From Mariniblastus sp. (GTDB lineage: Bacteria; Planctomycetota; Planctomycetia; Pirellulales; Pirellulaceae): DNA of 34,830 nucleotides. Below, one piece after another: positions 26,506 to 34,010 of the stretch (the stretch's first letter is position 1; each line of letters opens with the position of its first letter). The stretch spans positions 1-34,830 of the forward strand of contig JABACA010000036.1 of assembly GCA_014237975.1 (NCBI GenBank), in the 5' to 3' direction. The notes below the pieces were generated by a model, which was not told where the DNA came from, made no database searches, and saw only the letters and a list, made by a program, of their open reading frames with translations. The translations under genes were made by a program, and so were the position numbers.

Positions 26506-26805
26506 CTACCTGCCAAAATTTGCCACGGCATGCGCAAACAAAGCCTCGATCAGTGATTGGCTGGAGGACCGGATATTCCACAGCGGAGCGTCTTCTTCTG
26601 TCAACGCAATGAAATACAACCCGTCCCGTTCAAACAACCGGTATCGATCATTCAGTTCGAAACCGTCCCGGGCCTCTGAATCCAACAGGGTTTGGACGAA
26701 TTCTTCGTTATCCACAATTCGAATGAACTCTTTTTTGTCTTCATCCGACGAAAGAATTTCCCACACAGAGGCGTAAGTCTGTTTGTTAACCGGTCCGTTT
26801 ACCAT
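26506..26805 (-). CDS. Small cytosolic protein, unknown function
   Basis: The protein has 99 residues from the ATG at 26805; the frame extends three bases further to a TTG, which I did not use. It is acidic and has no signal or membrane helix. Predicted features are an amphipathic helix around KKEFIRIVDNEEFVQTLLDS, a strand RYRLFERDGLYFIAL, and a C-terminal helix SQSLIEALFAHAVANF. I do not recognise a family. A weak ribosome site, AAGAAGAG, precedes the start. It lies between the alpha/beta hydrolase and a sulfatase gene, with 60 bp to the latter and 129 bp to the former. Confidence 0.6.
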   Translation of the reverse strand: MVNGPVNKQTYASVWEILSSDEDKKEFIRIVDNEEFVQTLLDSEARDGFELNDRYRLFERDGLYFIALTEEDAPLWNIRSSSQSLIEALFAHAVANFGR

Positions 26806-26865
26806 CAACTCTTCTTTCAGGTCGGATGCATGAAACGTCTGTTTGCCAGCTAAATAATCATCGAT

Positions 26866-28242
26866 TCAATTCTTGATTTTTAACGGATAACCGTCGCTAC
26901 CATCGCGGATCACATCCAATAACGCCTTCAGTTCGGCAACCTTGGCGGGGTGTTTTTTGGCCAGGTTCGTCGTCTCACCGATATCGGCATCCAGATCATA
27001 AAGTTCTTCCACTTCCTCGCGCTGCCGATCGCGGGCATAGCCATGCATGCAATGTTTTGGCTTGAGGTATTTCCACTTTCCCTGGCGAACCGCGTTGACA
27101 TAAAAGAAGCTGTCCCGGTTCCCCTTGACATTTTTTCCCAGCATCAAGTCCGTCTGGTCGACTCCGTCCATCTTGCGGTCAGCGGGGATATCAAATCCAC
27201 AAAGATTGGCAAACGTGGGCATGAAATCGATCGTGGCAAAAATCGCGTCCGACGTTTGGCCGGCAGGAACCTTGCCGGGCCAGCGAACAATGCAGGGCAC
27301 CCGGCAACCACCCTCGTAACACGACCCCTTGCCGTTTCGCAATGGACCGGCGCTTCCCCAGAAGACGGAACCCTCGGGATGCCCCTTTTTCTTGTCGGTA
27401 TAGGCCGGCTGATTCCAGGGCCCGTTGTCCGTCGTGTAGATGACAATTGTATTGTCGGCCAGTCCCAATTCATCCAGCGTATCGAGCAAACGGCCCGTTT
27501 CAAAATCGAACTCCTCAACCACATCACCGTACAAGTCTCCCTGGGACGTGCCACGAAAACGTTCGGAGGCACCAATGATCGTATGCATCATCGTGTGGGC
27601 GACGTACAACAGGAACGGTTTATCCGGGTCGCGCCGGTTCTTGAGGAAATCGATTGCCTTGTCCGTGTACAGTCGGGTCAGGCTGCCCATGTCTCGGGTC
27701 TGGCCCGCCTGCTGGTTGTCTTCGTGAAACGTGACACTGCCGTTGTCGTTCGCGCCCAACGTCCCAAAATAATAGTCAAACCCTTGTGCGTTAGGCATCC
27801 GGTCAATGATCGGTTTCCGATTGGACACATCCCATTTGCCGATGCAAGCCGTTTGATACCCGGCCTGTTTCATCAGCTCGGCAAACGTAACTTCGCTGGC
27901 GGGCATTCCCCAGCCTTTGCTCCGGTGCGGATAGCGGCCGGTCAGCAGTGCCGACCGCGAGGGCCCGCATACATGCTGGGCGTAAAAATTTGTAAAACGT
28001 GTCCCTTCCTCGGCCAGCTGATCGAGCCGGGGCGTCTTGTTGATTTCCGAACCGTAACAGCCGAGGTCGCCATATCCCTGGTCATCGGTAAAAAGGATCA
28101 GGATGTTCGGTGGCTCCAGTCCACCCTCGGTCCTGCCATCCGCTTGTGCAAGCAGAAGGCTCGTGTCCAGACCGACCAACAAAGTGAAAACGGCCGTGCA
28201 AGCCGCAAGTTGGTAACAATGACTCTTAAAGTCGGAAATCAT
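26866..28242 (-). CDS. Secreted sulfatase (arylsulfatase family, formylglycine type)
   Basis: A 458-residue enzyme with a signal peptide (hydrophobic 11-31). C-G-P-S-R at 92-96 is the Cys-to-formylglycine site. Calcium-binding Asp53-Asp54 are in LFTDDQGYGDL, and the second acidic pair is in YTTDNGPWNQP. It differs in sequence from the other two sulfatases in the window: the helix after the core signature is RSALLTGRYPHRS, and the region before the C-terminus is shorter. This suggests a different substrate. An AGGTAGG ribosome site lies before the ATG at 28242. No partner glycosidase or transporter is adjacent. The maturation enzyme (FGE) is not in this window. Confidence 0.95.
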   Translation of the reverse strand: MISDFKSHCYQLAACTAVFTLLVGLDTSLLLAQADGRTEGGLEPPNILILFTDDQGYGDLGCYGSEINKTPRLDQLAEEGTRFTNFYAQHVCGPSRSALLTGRYPHRSKGWGMPASEVTFAELMKQAGYQTACIGKWDVSNRKPIIDRMPNAQGFDYYFGTLGANDNGSVTFHEDNQQAGQTRDMGSLTRLYTDKAIDFLKNRRDPDKPFLLYVAHTMMHTIIGASERFRGTSQGDLYGDVVEEFDFETGRLLDTLDELGLADNTIVIYTTDNGPWNQPAYTDKKKGHPEGSVFWGSAGPLRNGKGSCYEGGCRVPCIVRWPGKVPAGQTSDAIFATIDFMPTFANLCGFDIPADRKMDGVDQTDLMLGKNVKGNRDSFFYVNAVRQGKWKYLKPKHCMHGYARDRQREEVEELYDLDADIGETTNLAKKHPAKVAELKALLDVIRDGSDGYPLKIKN

Positions 28243-28431
28243 ATGCGATGCCTACCTGGTTGTTGAATGAACCTGTTTATCGGGCAAGGGCTGCTCGCTC
28301 GTCCGATCAATATACCTCAATCGCCTTTCCAGTGACCAGTGGATTCCCGCCGGGATAACAGTCGAGGACACGGCCTGCCTGTTAGAATCAACCCAACCGA
28401 TCGATCGTACCGTCTCATGCACCACCCGAAA

Positions 28432-28899
28432 TCAGGGGTCCAGCGCCTTGCCCGGGAATAGATTGTATTGCCTGCTGCCCAGGTCGACCCGCACATGGCC
28501 CGCCGGTCGGATTGAAATGTTTAAATTTGCTGGCAACGCTTCCCCGTCCAATTTCACATCGCTAAGTCGAATCATATCGGACGTGCCATCCAGGGTCCAG
28601 CTCGCCTCGATTCGTTTAAGCGTCAATGGTTTCCCAACCAGCTCCTCAACCAAATCCGGCGGGATCGGCTGGTTCCCGTTCTCAATCACCAGGCGGTTAC
28701 CGATAAAGTTCCATGTCAGGTCACTCCGAATATACACCAGCCGAGAGTCTTTCAGTCTTCCAACCGTCACTGGGGTCGATGTACTTCCGGGCGGATGAAT
28801 TAGCTCGTTGGGAAAGCAACCTGCCACCCCAACTAAAGCAACCATGGTGATCATCCATCCGTGTCGTATGGTTCTATTCAAAGTCACCGATCCCGACAT
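28432..28899 (-). CDS. Putative lipoprotein, unknown function
   Basis: A 155-residue protein with a canonical lipobox VAGC (Cys28) after the hydrophobic segment WMITMVALVG. The mature part is a small beta-rich domain of about 110 residues: RLVYIRSDLTWNFIGNRLVI, LTLKRIEASWTLDGTSDMIR, then LNISIRPAGHVRVDLGSRQY. The pattern resembles a lipocalin-like or DUF-type sandwich, but I do not recognise a named family. An AGGTAAC ribosome site lies six bases before the ATG at 28899. It is 42 bp downstream of the secreted protein at 28942-29520, and both follow selenoprotein candidate 2. Confidence 0.72.
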   Translation of the reverse strand: MSGSVTLNRTIRHGWMITMVALVGVAGCFPNELIHPPGSTSTPVTVGRLKDSRLVYIRSDLTWNFIGNRLVIENGNQPIPPDLVEELVGKPLTLKRIEASWTLDGTSDMIRLSDVKLDGEALPANLNISIRPAGHVRVDLGSRQYNLFPGKALDP

Positions 28900-28941
28900 T
28901 TTTTGTTACCTGTTACCCAAACGGTTAAGCAGCCACATCGT

Positions 28942-29520
28942 CTATTGTTTACCTTCCACCACCGCCTGGCGTTTCTGTTGGGACTTCATCTTGTGTTGAC
29001 GAATGAAATCCTCGATTTCGTTGCCGGATTGCAGTTCCAGCTTGGCCGGGAGTTTCAATTGCCCCAGGTCGATGTGGCCCCCGGTCCAGATGTCCACCGT
29101 AACTTGATGGGCTTTGGAAAACGGGACGTTTTCCAGTTCGGCAATTTCCTTGGGGATCGGTCCCGAAAATGAGACGGCCCAATCGGCCGGGCACACGGGG
29201 GCCTTGGACCAAGGTGATTTTGCCTGGCCGTTCCCCGCATGCAGTACGACTTTCATTTCGACATTTTCCAATCGAGACAGACCATTGACCATTTTTTCCA
29301 TTTCGGGGTTGCCTCCCTTGTAAAAAAATTCGTCGTAAAAATTGACCCAGTAACCATGCACGCGGAACGCCTGGTTAACCAGCTCATAACTCCCCTTGGG
29401 CCAATGCGGTTGGCGGGGCAAATCGCCCGGTTCGTGGTCCGCTCCCAAATAATTGGCTGACAGCACGAAGGCCACCCAAAACAAGCAATGGAATGCTAAA
29501 TAATTTCCAAAGTGCAACAT
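28942..29520 (-). CDS. Secreted protein, unknown function
   Basis: A 192-residue protein with a signal peptide (hydrophobic 9-24) and a GAGGT ribosome site before the ATG at 29520. The mature region starts Trp/Pro-rich (QPHWPKGSYELVNQAFRVHG) and has a middle domain with strands MKVVLHAGNGQAKSPW and ADWAVSFSG. It continues with IELENVPFSKAHQVTVDIW-like strands, and ends with a basic helical tail EDFIRQHKMKSQQKRQ. Two Trp-rich turns suggest surface binding, but there is no known motif. It lies between selenoprotein candidate 2 (127 bp away) and a lipoprotein, and a shared function at the cell envelope is plausible. Confidence 0.7.
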   Translation of the reverse strand: MLHFGNYLAFHCLFWVAFVLSANYLGADHEPGDLPRQPHWPKGSYELVNQAFRVHGYWVNFYDEFFYKGGNPEMEKMVNGLSRLENVEMKVVLHAGNGQAKSPWSKAPVCPADWAVSFSGPIPKEIAELENVPFSKAHQVTVDIWTGGHIDLGQLKLPAKLELQSGNEIEDFIRQHKMKSQQKRQAVVEGKQ

Positions 29521-29646
29521 GCCAACCTCGTTATAAGCGCCGGAACAGGTAATCGTTCATGATGCGATTTCGACGCGATCGAAACCGCCAAGTTCCCACA
29601 AACATCCTGGTCCAGCAAGATTTTATGCCAGGACCTCGGTTACAGT

Positions 29647-30984
29647 TCAACGTTTTCCAGTGGGCAGCCGGTCCCGGTTCTGTGAGCGGGGCGGTTGACC
29701 AGCTTTCACTTCGGCCACGATGCCGTACCTCACACGGCTGTTCAAATCAATCGTATGGCCACTGGGCAAGTAGGAGACATCGCTCTTGGCCAGGTTGCGC
29801 TCGGTACCAAACTTGAGACGTTCCCGGCCTTTCGCCGAAACGATGATCTCCGTAACCTGGCCCGATTCCACCAAAACAAAGCCATCCCAATCGAGCTGGA
29901 CCCGGTGCAGGTCACCCGGCGTCGCATTGCACATCCGGTCATCGTGGGAGGTATCCGATTTGCCTGTGATCCGCCAAAGTCCCTCCGATCCGGCTACCCG
30001 TTTCGCCGAAAATTCACAAGTCAGCAACTCCCCCTTAATCGGGCCCGGGTTGAAAATGGGCGCCACATCCAGCACGCCCAAATACGCATGCGCAACAAAA
30101 GGGCGAAACAACGCCTCGGGAAAGGCAACTTCCTGTTCTTCCTTCCCGGAGAGCAATTCAGCAAGTTTCCCGGTCACGCGGGGCGGGACAATGAAACGTT
30201 CTTCCACATAATACTCCTGACTTAATGGATCCGGCCTCGGTTGGCCCTCCTTGTCAAACGCTCGACCGACCAAACTCGCCTCGATGGCACCCTCCGGAAT
30301 CGGTGGGGTGGCCGGGCAGTGAGTACCGGCCGCGTGTCGTTCCGCAACGGGCAGCGCCGCGCCGTTGTCCATCACGTCGTCCAATTTCCGGTTAGGAAAA
30401 TGCATAAAACGTTCGGCGGCGACAGGTTTACTGGCGTCGGGATATTCGTGGTACCGTTTGAGGGAGTGGTCCAGGAAGGCAATGACTTCTTGATCACCAT
30501 TAAATGAAACAACCCATTCGAGGACTTTGCCAGCCGGGTTGACGACGCAGATCCCCTGCGGCAACGGTTGAGAGCGGGCAATTTCACGGTACAGCCGTCC
30601 CTCCTCGTCGTCGGGAGGACGGTTGACCAGTCCCGCCTTGAGCGACACAGGGATAAAGTCCTGTCGCACACGGCGAATCACTTCCGGTTTGGAGAAAACC
30701 GCCTCACGGGCGGCACCGGCAAACACTCAGCACCGCGCGTCGTCAGCCGGTCGATCGATAAACACCCATAGTAATGCCGGTTTTCCCTCTGCGCGGGCTT
30801 GCCGAAGTCCTTCCAACAAACAAGGTTGCCAATCAATTTTTCGCCACGCGACGTCGGAAACCTTCATTGCCTCAATGTTGGCTTTCATCATGGCCGGCGT
30901 TACCGGTTCCTGGGCGCGACTGAGTCCTCCCATGTAACCAAGCAAAATGACTGCCGTTAATATCATCATTCTTTTGTACTGCAT
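29647..30984 (-). CDS. Candidate selenoprotein 2: exported thioredoxin-like protein with in-frame TGA (Sec86)
   Basis: This is one 445-residue protein if TGA at 30729-30727 is read as selenocysteine. Signal peptide 1-24 (to SRAQ) is followed by a thioredoxin-like domain: helix DWQPCLLEGLRQARAEGKP, strand ALLWVFID, then C85-U86 in ARC-U-VFAG. After TGA the same frame continues into helix AREAVFSKPEVIRRVRQDF and strand FIPVSLKA, with ICVVNPAGKVLEWVVSF as later strands. The remaining 250 residues are a beta-rich C-terminal domain with SQEYYVEERFIVPPRV and several Cys. A 5-bp perfect SECIS-like hairpin lies at 30699-30713. Adjacent C-U could form a vicinal selenenylsulfide. The start ATG at 30984 has GAGGG 12 bases upstream. 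The alternative is a nonsense-mutated pseudogene; the intact frame and the paralogue at 679-1716 argue against it. Confidence 0.82.
30699..30713 (-). promoter_or_regulatory. SECIS-like hairpin downstream of TGA 30727-30729
   Basis: On the minus strand CCGCC, loop CGTGA, GGCGG forms a perfect 5-bp stem, extendable by a G-U pair, with a 5-nt loop starting C-G-U. There are 18 nt between the TGA and the loop, within the 16-37 nt usual for bacterial SECIS elements. The loop has G in its second position, as in the hairpin of candidate 1. An outer pairing CCGGT with ACCGG nearby may support the fold. SelB binding is inferred. Confidence 0.62.
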
Positions 30985-31205
30985 GGAAATCTTAACCCTC
31001 TGTCATCGCAATTATTTTTACCGGAATTCCAACGGACAGCGTCCGACAAGATATTGGCCGAACGCTGGCTGAAATCCAACCGCACGAACTGTCAAGGGAC
31101 CATTATACGACTAATGGTTCGTTCGTTTCAATTATCCACAAAACGAGTTGGTGTCTTTAGCGATAAAAACGGTGCCTGCAGCGCTGTGCAAAACACAAAT
31201 GTCGA

Positions 31206-31610
31206 TCAAAGCTGGTAGCTAACCACTCGCGCCGTTCGATTCGGATTGTCATGTATTTTGACATCGATCACCCGCAGGTTCTGGGTCGCGTTAGATTGGT
31301 TGGTCAGTGCAAATATCTTCATTGCCGACCCGCTTCGCTGCCAAATACCCCGTACCGTGCCGACAATCTTGGTCCCATCCTCCTGCAGAACCGATTCGTT
31401 GCCGGTAAAATCGCCCGCTGTTCTAGATCCCGGTGTGGGCGTCCGGTTATGATAGTTCAACACAAATTGGCCATGCCCCGGAACGTCACCTGCAAAGTTA
31501 ATTTCCCCCACATACGAGTCATCGTCCTGGCTGGTATCGTCTTCCAAAAAGACAACACTGGTCAGCGTCATTTCCGTGTCAAACAATGCGGTCTGAAACA
31601 AGTCTTTCAT
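31206..31610 (-). CDS. Small beta-rich protein, unknown function
   Basis: A 134-residue protein with no signal peptide. A GAGGATTAGG ribosome region lies before the ATG at 31610. The sequence alternates short strands and Asp/Asn/Gly turns: TLTSVVFLEDDTSQDDDS, GHGQFVLNYHNRTPTPGS, TKIVGTVRGIWQRS, KIFALTNQS, LRVIDVKIHDNPNRTARVVS. This suggests a beta-sandwich or lipocalin-like barrel of a type I cannot name. The Asp-rich loop near residues 24-32 could bind a metal ion, but this is a guess. It is 118 bp downstream of the glutamine amidotransferase gene on the same strand. Confidence 0.62.
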   Translation of the reverse strand: MKDLFQTALFDTEMTLTSVVFLEDDTSQDDDSYVGEINFAGDVPGHGQFVLNYHNRTPTPGSRTAGDFTGNESVLQEDGTKIVGTVRGIWQRSGSAMKIFALTNQSNATQNLRVIDVKIHDNPNRTARVVSYQL

Positions 31611-31728
31611 GCCTAATCCTCGGGAAAGAAACCATTCAATCGATTCTTTATTCTTTTCACATGTGACCTGATCCAGCCAACGTCAGCCAGGTTATTGGCG
31701 GTTTGTTCGCTGAGAACATTAGGCCATT

Positions 31729-32556
31729 TCACCCAGGATTGATTGTGGGAACAAAATCGGTCGTTTGAACTTCACCGCCTTCAAACAACAAAGCGGTTGA
31801 CTCCGGCACCTGGACCCAATGGTCCTGCATGGCGTCCAGCGGTTCGGAAACCACTGCAACCGCGCCGGGCGAAAAAAGGCCCGGATCGGGATTAACTTGC
31901 TGCAGCGCCTTGATGTCGGCACTGTGGTACAAGCTGCGTGATTGGCGTTGCGAAGAATAGCGGACGGCAAACAGGCGTTGTCCTTCACTGACGGCCAAGG
32001 TCATTTGCAAGGGAAACTCAACTCCCTGGTCACGACCGACTTTTTCGACAAAACCGGCCATTCGTTCCAAGGCAGGGATCGGTTCTGATGCCAAGCCAAA
32101 GGTCAGGGCTAAAAAAAACATCAGTTCCGAATCGGTATTGCCCTCGATTGACGGGTACATCGATGGTTCCACCGCCATGGCCAATTCGCGTTGCAACTTG
32201 GGGTATTGGTCAATGTACCCGTTATGGGCAAACATCCAGTTACCGTGACAAAACGGGTGGCAATTGGTTTGCTGGATCGGCGTGCCGGTCGTTGCGCGAA
32301 CATGGGCAATAAACAGGTGGGACCTGATATTCCTGGCCAGTGAAGCGAGATTGCGATCGTTCCAGGCGGGTTCGGTCGAACGAAAAACGCCCGGTTCCAA
32401 CAGGTCACTGTACCAGCCCATGCCAAAACCATCCCCATTGGTCGGTTCGGCTCCCTCTCGACACGAATAGCTCTGCTCGATCAGCGAGTACTCCGGCTTG
32501 AGGATCAACTCCTCCATCCGCAGCGGGGCACCGGAATAGGCGATCCAACGACACAT
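31729..32556 (-). CDS. Class II glutamine amidotransferase (YafJ/EgtC-like)
   Basis: The protein has 275 residues from the ATG at 32556. This start puts the catalytic Cys at position 2 (MCRWIAYSG) after Met removal, as the Ntn fold requires, and is preceded by GAGGAA. The glutamine-binding residues Arg87 (LFIAHVRATTG), His111-Asn112-Gly113 (FAHNGYID) and Asp133-region acidic residues (EGNTDSEL) are in place. Families of this size without a synthase domain (GATase_4, DUF3412 and YafJ type) hydrolyse glutamine or a gamma-glutamyl compound; the exact substrate is unknown. A longer start at 32574 would place Cys at residue 8 and is rejected. Downstream lies a beta-rich small protein; no EgtB/EgtD genes are seen, so an ergothioneine role is unlikely here. 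Confidence 0.9.
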   Translation of the reverse strand: MCRWIAYSGAPLRMEELILKPEYSLIEQSYSCREGAEPTNGDGFGMGWYSDLLEPGVFRSTEPAWNDRNLASLARNIRSHLFIAHVRATTGTPIQQTNCHPFCHGNWMFAHNGYIDQYPKLQRELAMAVEPSMYPSIEGNTDSELMFFLALTFGLASEPIPALERMAGFVEKVGRDQGVEFPLQMTLAVSEGQRLFAVRYSSQRQSRSLYHSADIKALQQVNPDPGLFSPGAVAVVSEPLDAMQDHWVQVPESTALLFEGGEVQTTDFVPTINPG

Positions 32557-32700
32557 GACAATTCCTCGGAACACGTTTTGTAAGACGGGGAGCGGTTCCG
32601 CTGATTCTACGTGATCACGTTTCGCAAGAAACCCGGCTTCGCACGGTTTCGGTAATAATCGACCTGTCGTTCCCGTAAACTACGGGTTTCAACAGCCTCG

Positions 32701-33126
32701 TCACGAGATGCCCGACGGCTTGCGGGTCCCAGCTAACCGGGCTCCCAGGTATCCCATCGGCAAGTAGGCCAGGATCAGGTCCGAGGCGATGAACCAAACC
32801 GGTCCACCCACCATCACGACCATCAAGATACCGCCGAGCAGAAAGAATACACCGATGATCAGACCGAGCAGAATGGTGTGCCGCCCGGCAATTTTTGCCG
32901 CCACGAAGGCACCTGCCAAGGTTCCCACTGCGTGCGCCAGGAACGGGAACAGGAAATCAATCGGCTGGTACGATGCCAGGTTTTGACGAAAACCCTCAAT
33001 CGTTTCGGCAACCCCTCCCGGGGGCGGGATCAGGACGCCGCCTACCATGACCAGTCCCATGTTGACCAATCCACCTAAAACAACACCTGCCACCACGGCG
33101 ACAACCGTCATCACGATTCGTTTCAT
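32701..33126 (-). CDS. Small integral membrane protein, unknown function
   Basis: The protein has 141 residues from the ATG at 33126, with a strong GGAGGGG ribosome site just upstream; the ATG two codons earlier would leave no spacer. Four hydrophobic helices are visible: RIVMTVVAVVAGVVLGGL, a middle one at FLFPFLAHAVGTLAGAFVAA, then ILLGLIIGVFFLLGGILMVV and WFIASDLILAYLPMGYLG. A Pro/Gly-rich loop (IPPPGGVAET) follows the first helix. Many small bacterial proteins share this layout and I recognise no family. It follows the EamA half-transporter on the same strand with about 108 bp between them. Confidence 0.7.
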   Translation of the reverse strand: MKRIVMTVVAVVAGVVLGGLVNMGLVMVGGVLIPPPGGVAETIEGFRQNLASYQPIDFLFPFLAHAVGTLAGAFVAAKIAGRHTILLGLIIGVFFLLGGILMVVMVGGPVWFIASDLILAYLPMGYLGARLAGTRKPSGIS

Positions 33127-33234
33127 ATTCATCCCCTCCCACTGCGCACCAATACGGTTGTTCCAGGGCCCCTGGTCGACCCGCCCAATCGCTACCGGCA
33201 GGTCGATAGAGAACCATCTGTCTCGTCCACGGAT

Positions 33235-33672
33235 TCAATGATCATTGAACAGGGTCACCAGGGCAGCGCCGGCAATGCACAAAGAGACTCCCAACCATTG
33301 CACCATCTTAAGGCGCTCTTCGAGGAACAGGAAACCCAACAAGGTACCGACCACCGGGGTCAGGCAGAAAGCGATCGTCAAAACGACCGATATTTGCCCC
33401 GATTTCAAAGCGGAATACAGAAACACGATCCCCAGGCAACCGGCGATCAATCCACCGCCCACCGCAATCAACAAGACCGGTTTGACGCCGGCCGATTTGA
33501 CCTGGCCCCAGAATGGATAGGAGAGAGCCAGCAACAGCATCATCGATACGACGGTCCGCACGGTCGTCCCCATCACCGGGGTAAAATCTCCCAGCTTGAC
33601 GCCTTTCTTTTCCAGTAGAGAACCACAAGCCCAACACAACGCAGTCAGCACTGCCCAAAATTCCGGTCTCAT
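33235..33672 (-). CDS. EamA/DMT-family half-size transporter
   Basis: The protein has 145 residues from the ATG at 33672. Five hydrophobic helices are visible: EFWAVLTALCWACGSLLEKK, VVSMMLLLALSYPF, VLLIAVGGGLIAGCLGIVFL, ISVVLTIAFCLTPVVGTLL, and WLGVSLCIAGAALVTLF. The C-W-A-x-G-x-x-x-x-K start and the P-V-V/E-E-R end with GFLFLEERL are the EamA repeat hallmarks. A single repeat of about 140 residues is a normal short form that dimerises; full-length DMT exporters have two. Substrate is unknown. The longer frame back to 33699 would start with TTG; AAGG lies about 13 bases before the chosen ATG, so the start is uncertain. Confidence 0.82.
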   Translation of the reverse strand: MRPEFWAVLTALCWACGSLLEKKGVKLGDFTPVMGTTVRTVVSMMLLLALSYPFWGQVKSAGVKPVLLIAVGGGLIAGCLGIVFLYSALKSGQISVVLTIAFCLTPVVGTLLGFLFLEERLKMVQWLGVSLCIAGAALVTLFNDH

Positions 33673-34010
33673 TTCAATCAACGCCTTATAAAAAATCAAA
33701 ATTCCAAGCCGACAGCCAAACGAGCGCTCGCAAGGCTCTCTCTAACCACCGCGCCAGACTGATCTTCGGGATCACGATCGGCAGCGTTCCATGGTTTATG
33801 GCGATCCCATACCCGGACGCCCATCTCACGAATTTATTCCATCACCAATATAACGGAACCTCGAACAGATTGTTCCGGACAACTGCCTGGCCAAACCGGA
33901 AATAACAGGGACTTAACCAACGGCACAACGCTGATTGCTTCGTGTTGGTGCCGGGATTCAAGGAGAGTGGCGTTGCCCCCTGTCGGTCACTTTGTCCCTC
34001 CGCCGGCCCG
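33673..34010. other. Non-coding gap with a short palindrome
   Basis: There is no supported gene in this 338-bp gap between the sulfatase stop and the EamA start. CGAGCGCTCG at 33721-33730 is a perfect 10-bp palindrome about 50 bp before the EamA start and could be an operator or a chance match. No clear terminator of the sulfatase gene is visible. Confidence 0.3.

Noticed and set aside
26950-28266. A 438-codon open frame on the plus strand opposite the sulfatase gene
   Set aside because: The minus-strand frame encodes a clear sulfatase with CGPSR and a signal peptide. The antisense frame has no recognisable motif and reflects the codon pattern of the sense gene.
29647-30726. A separate gene starting with GTG directly after the TGA of selenoprotein candidate 2
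   Set aside because: It would begin in the middle of a thioredoxin fold with no signal peptide and no ribosome site. The frame is continuous with the upstream signal peptide and first strand.
33235-33672. EamA gene as a truncated transporter
   Set aside because: Single-repeat EamA proteins of about 140 residues are a normal form, with all five expected helices present.
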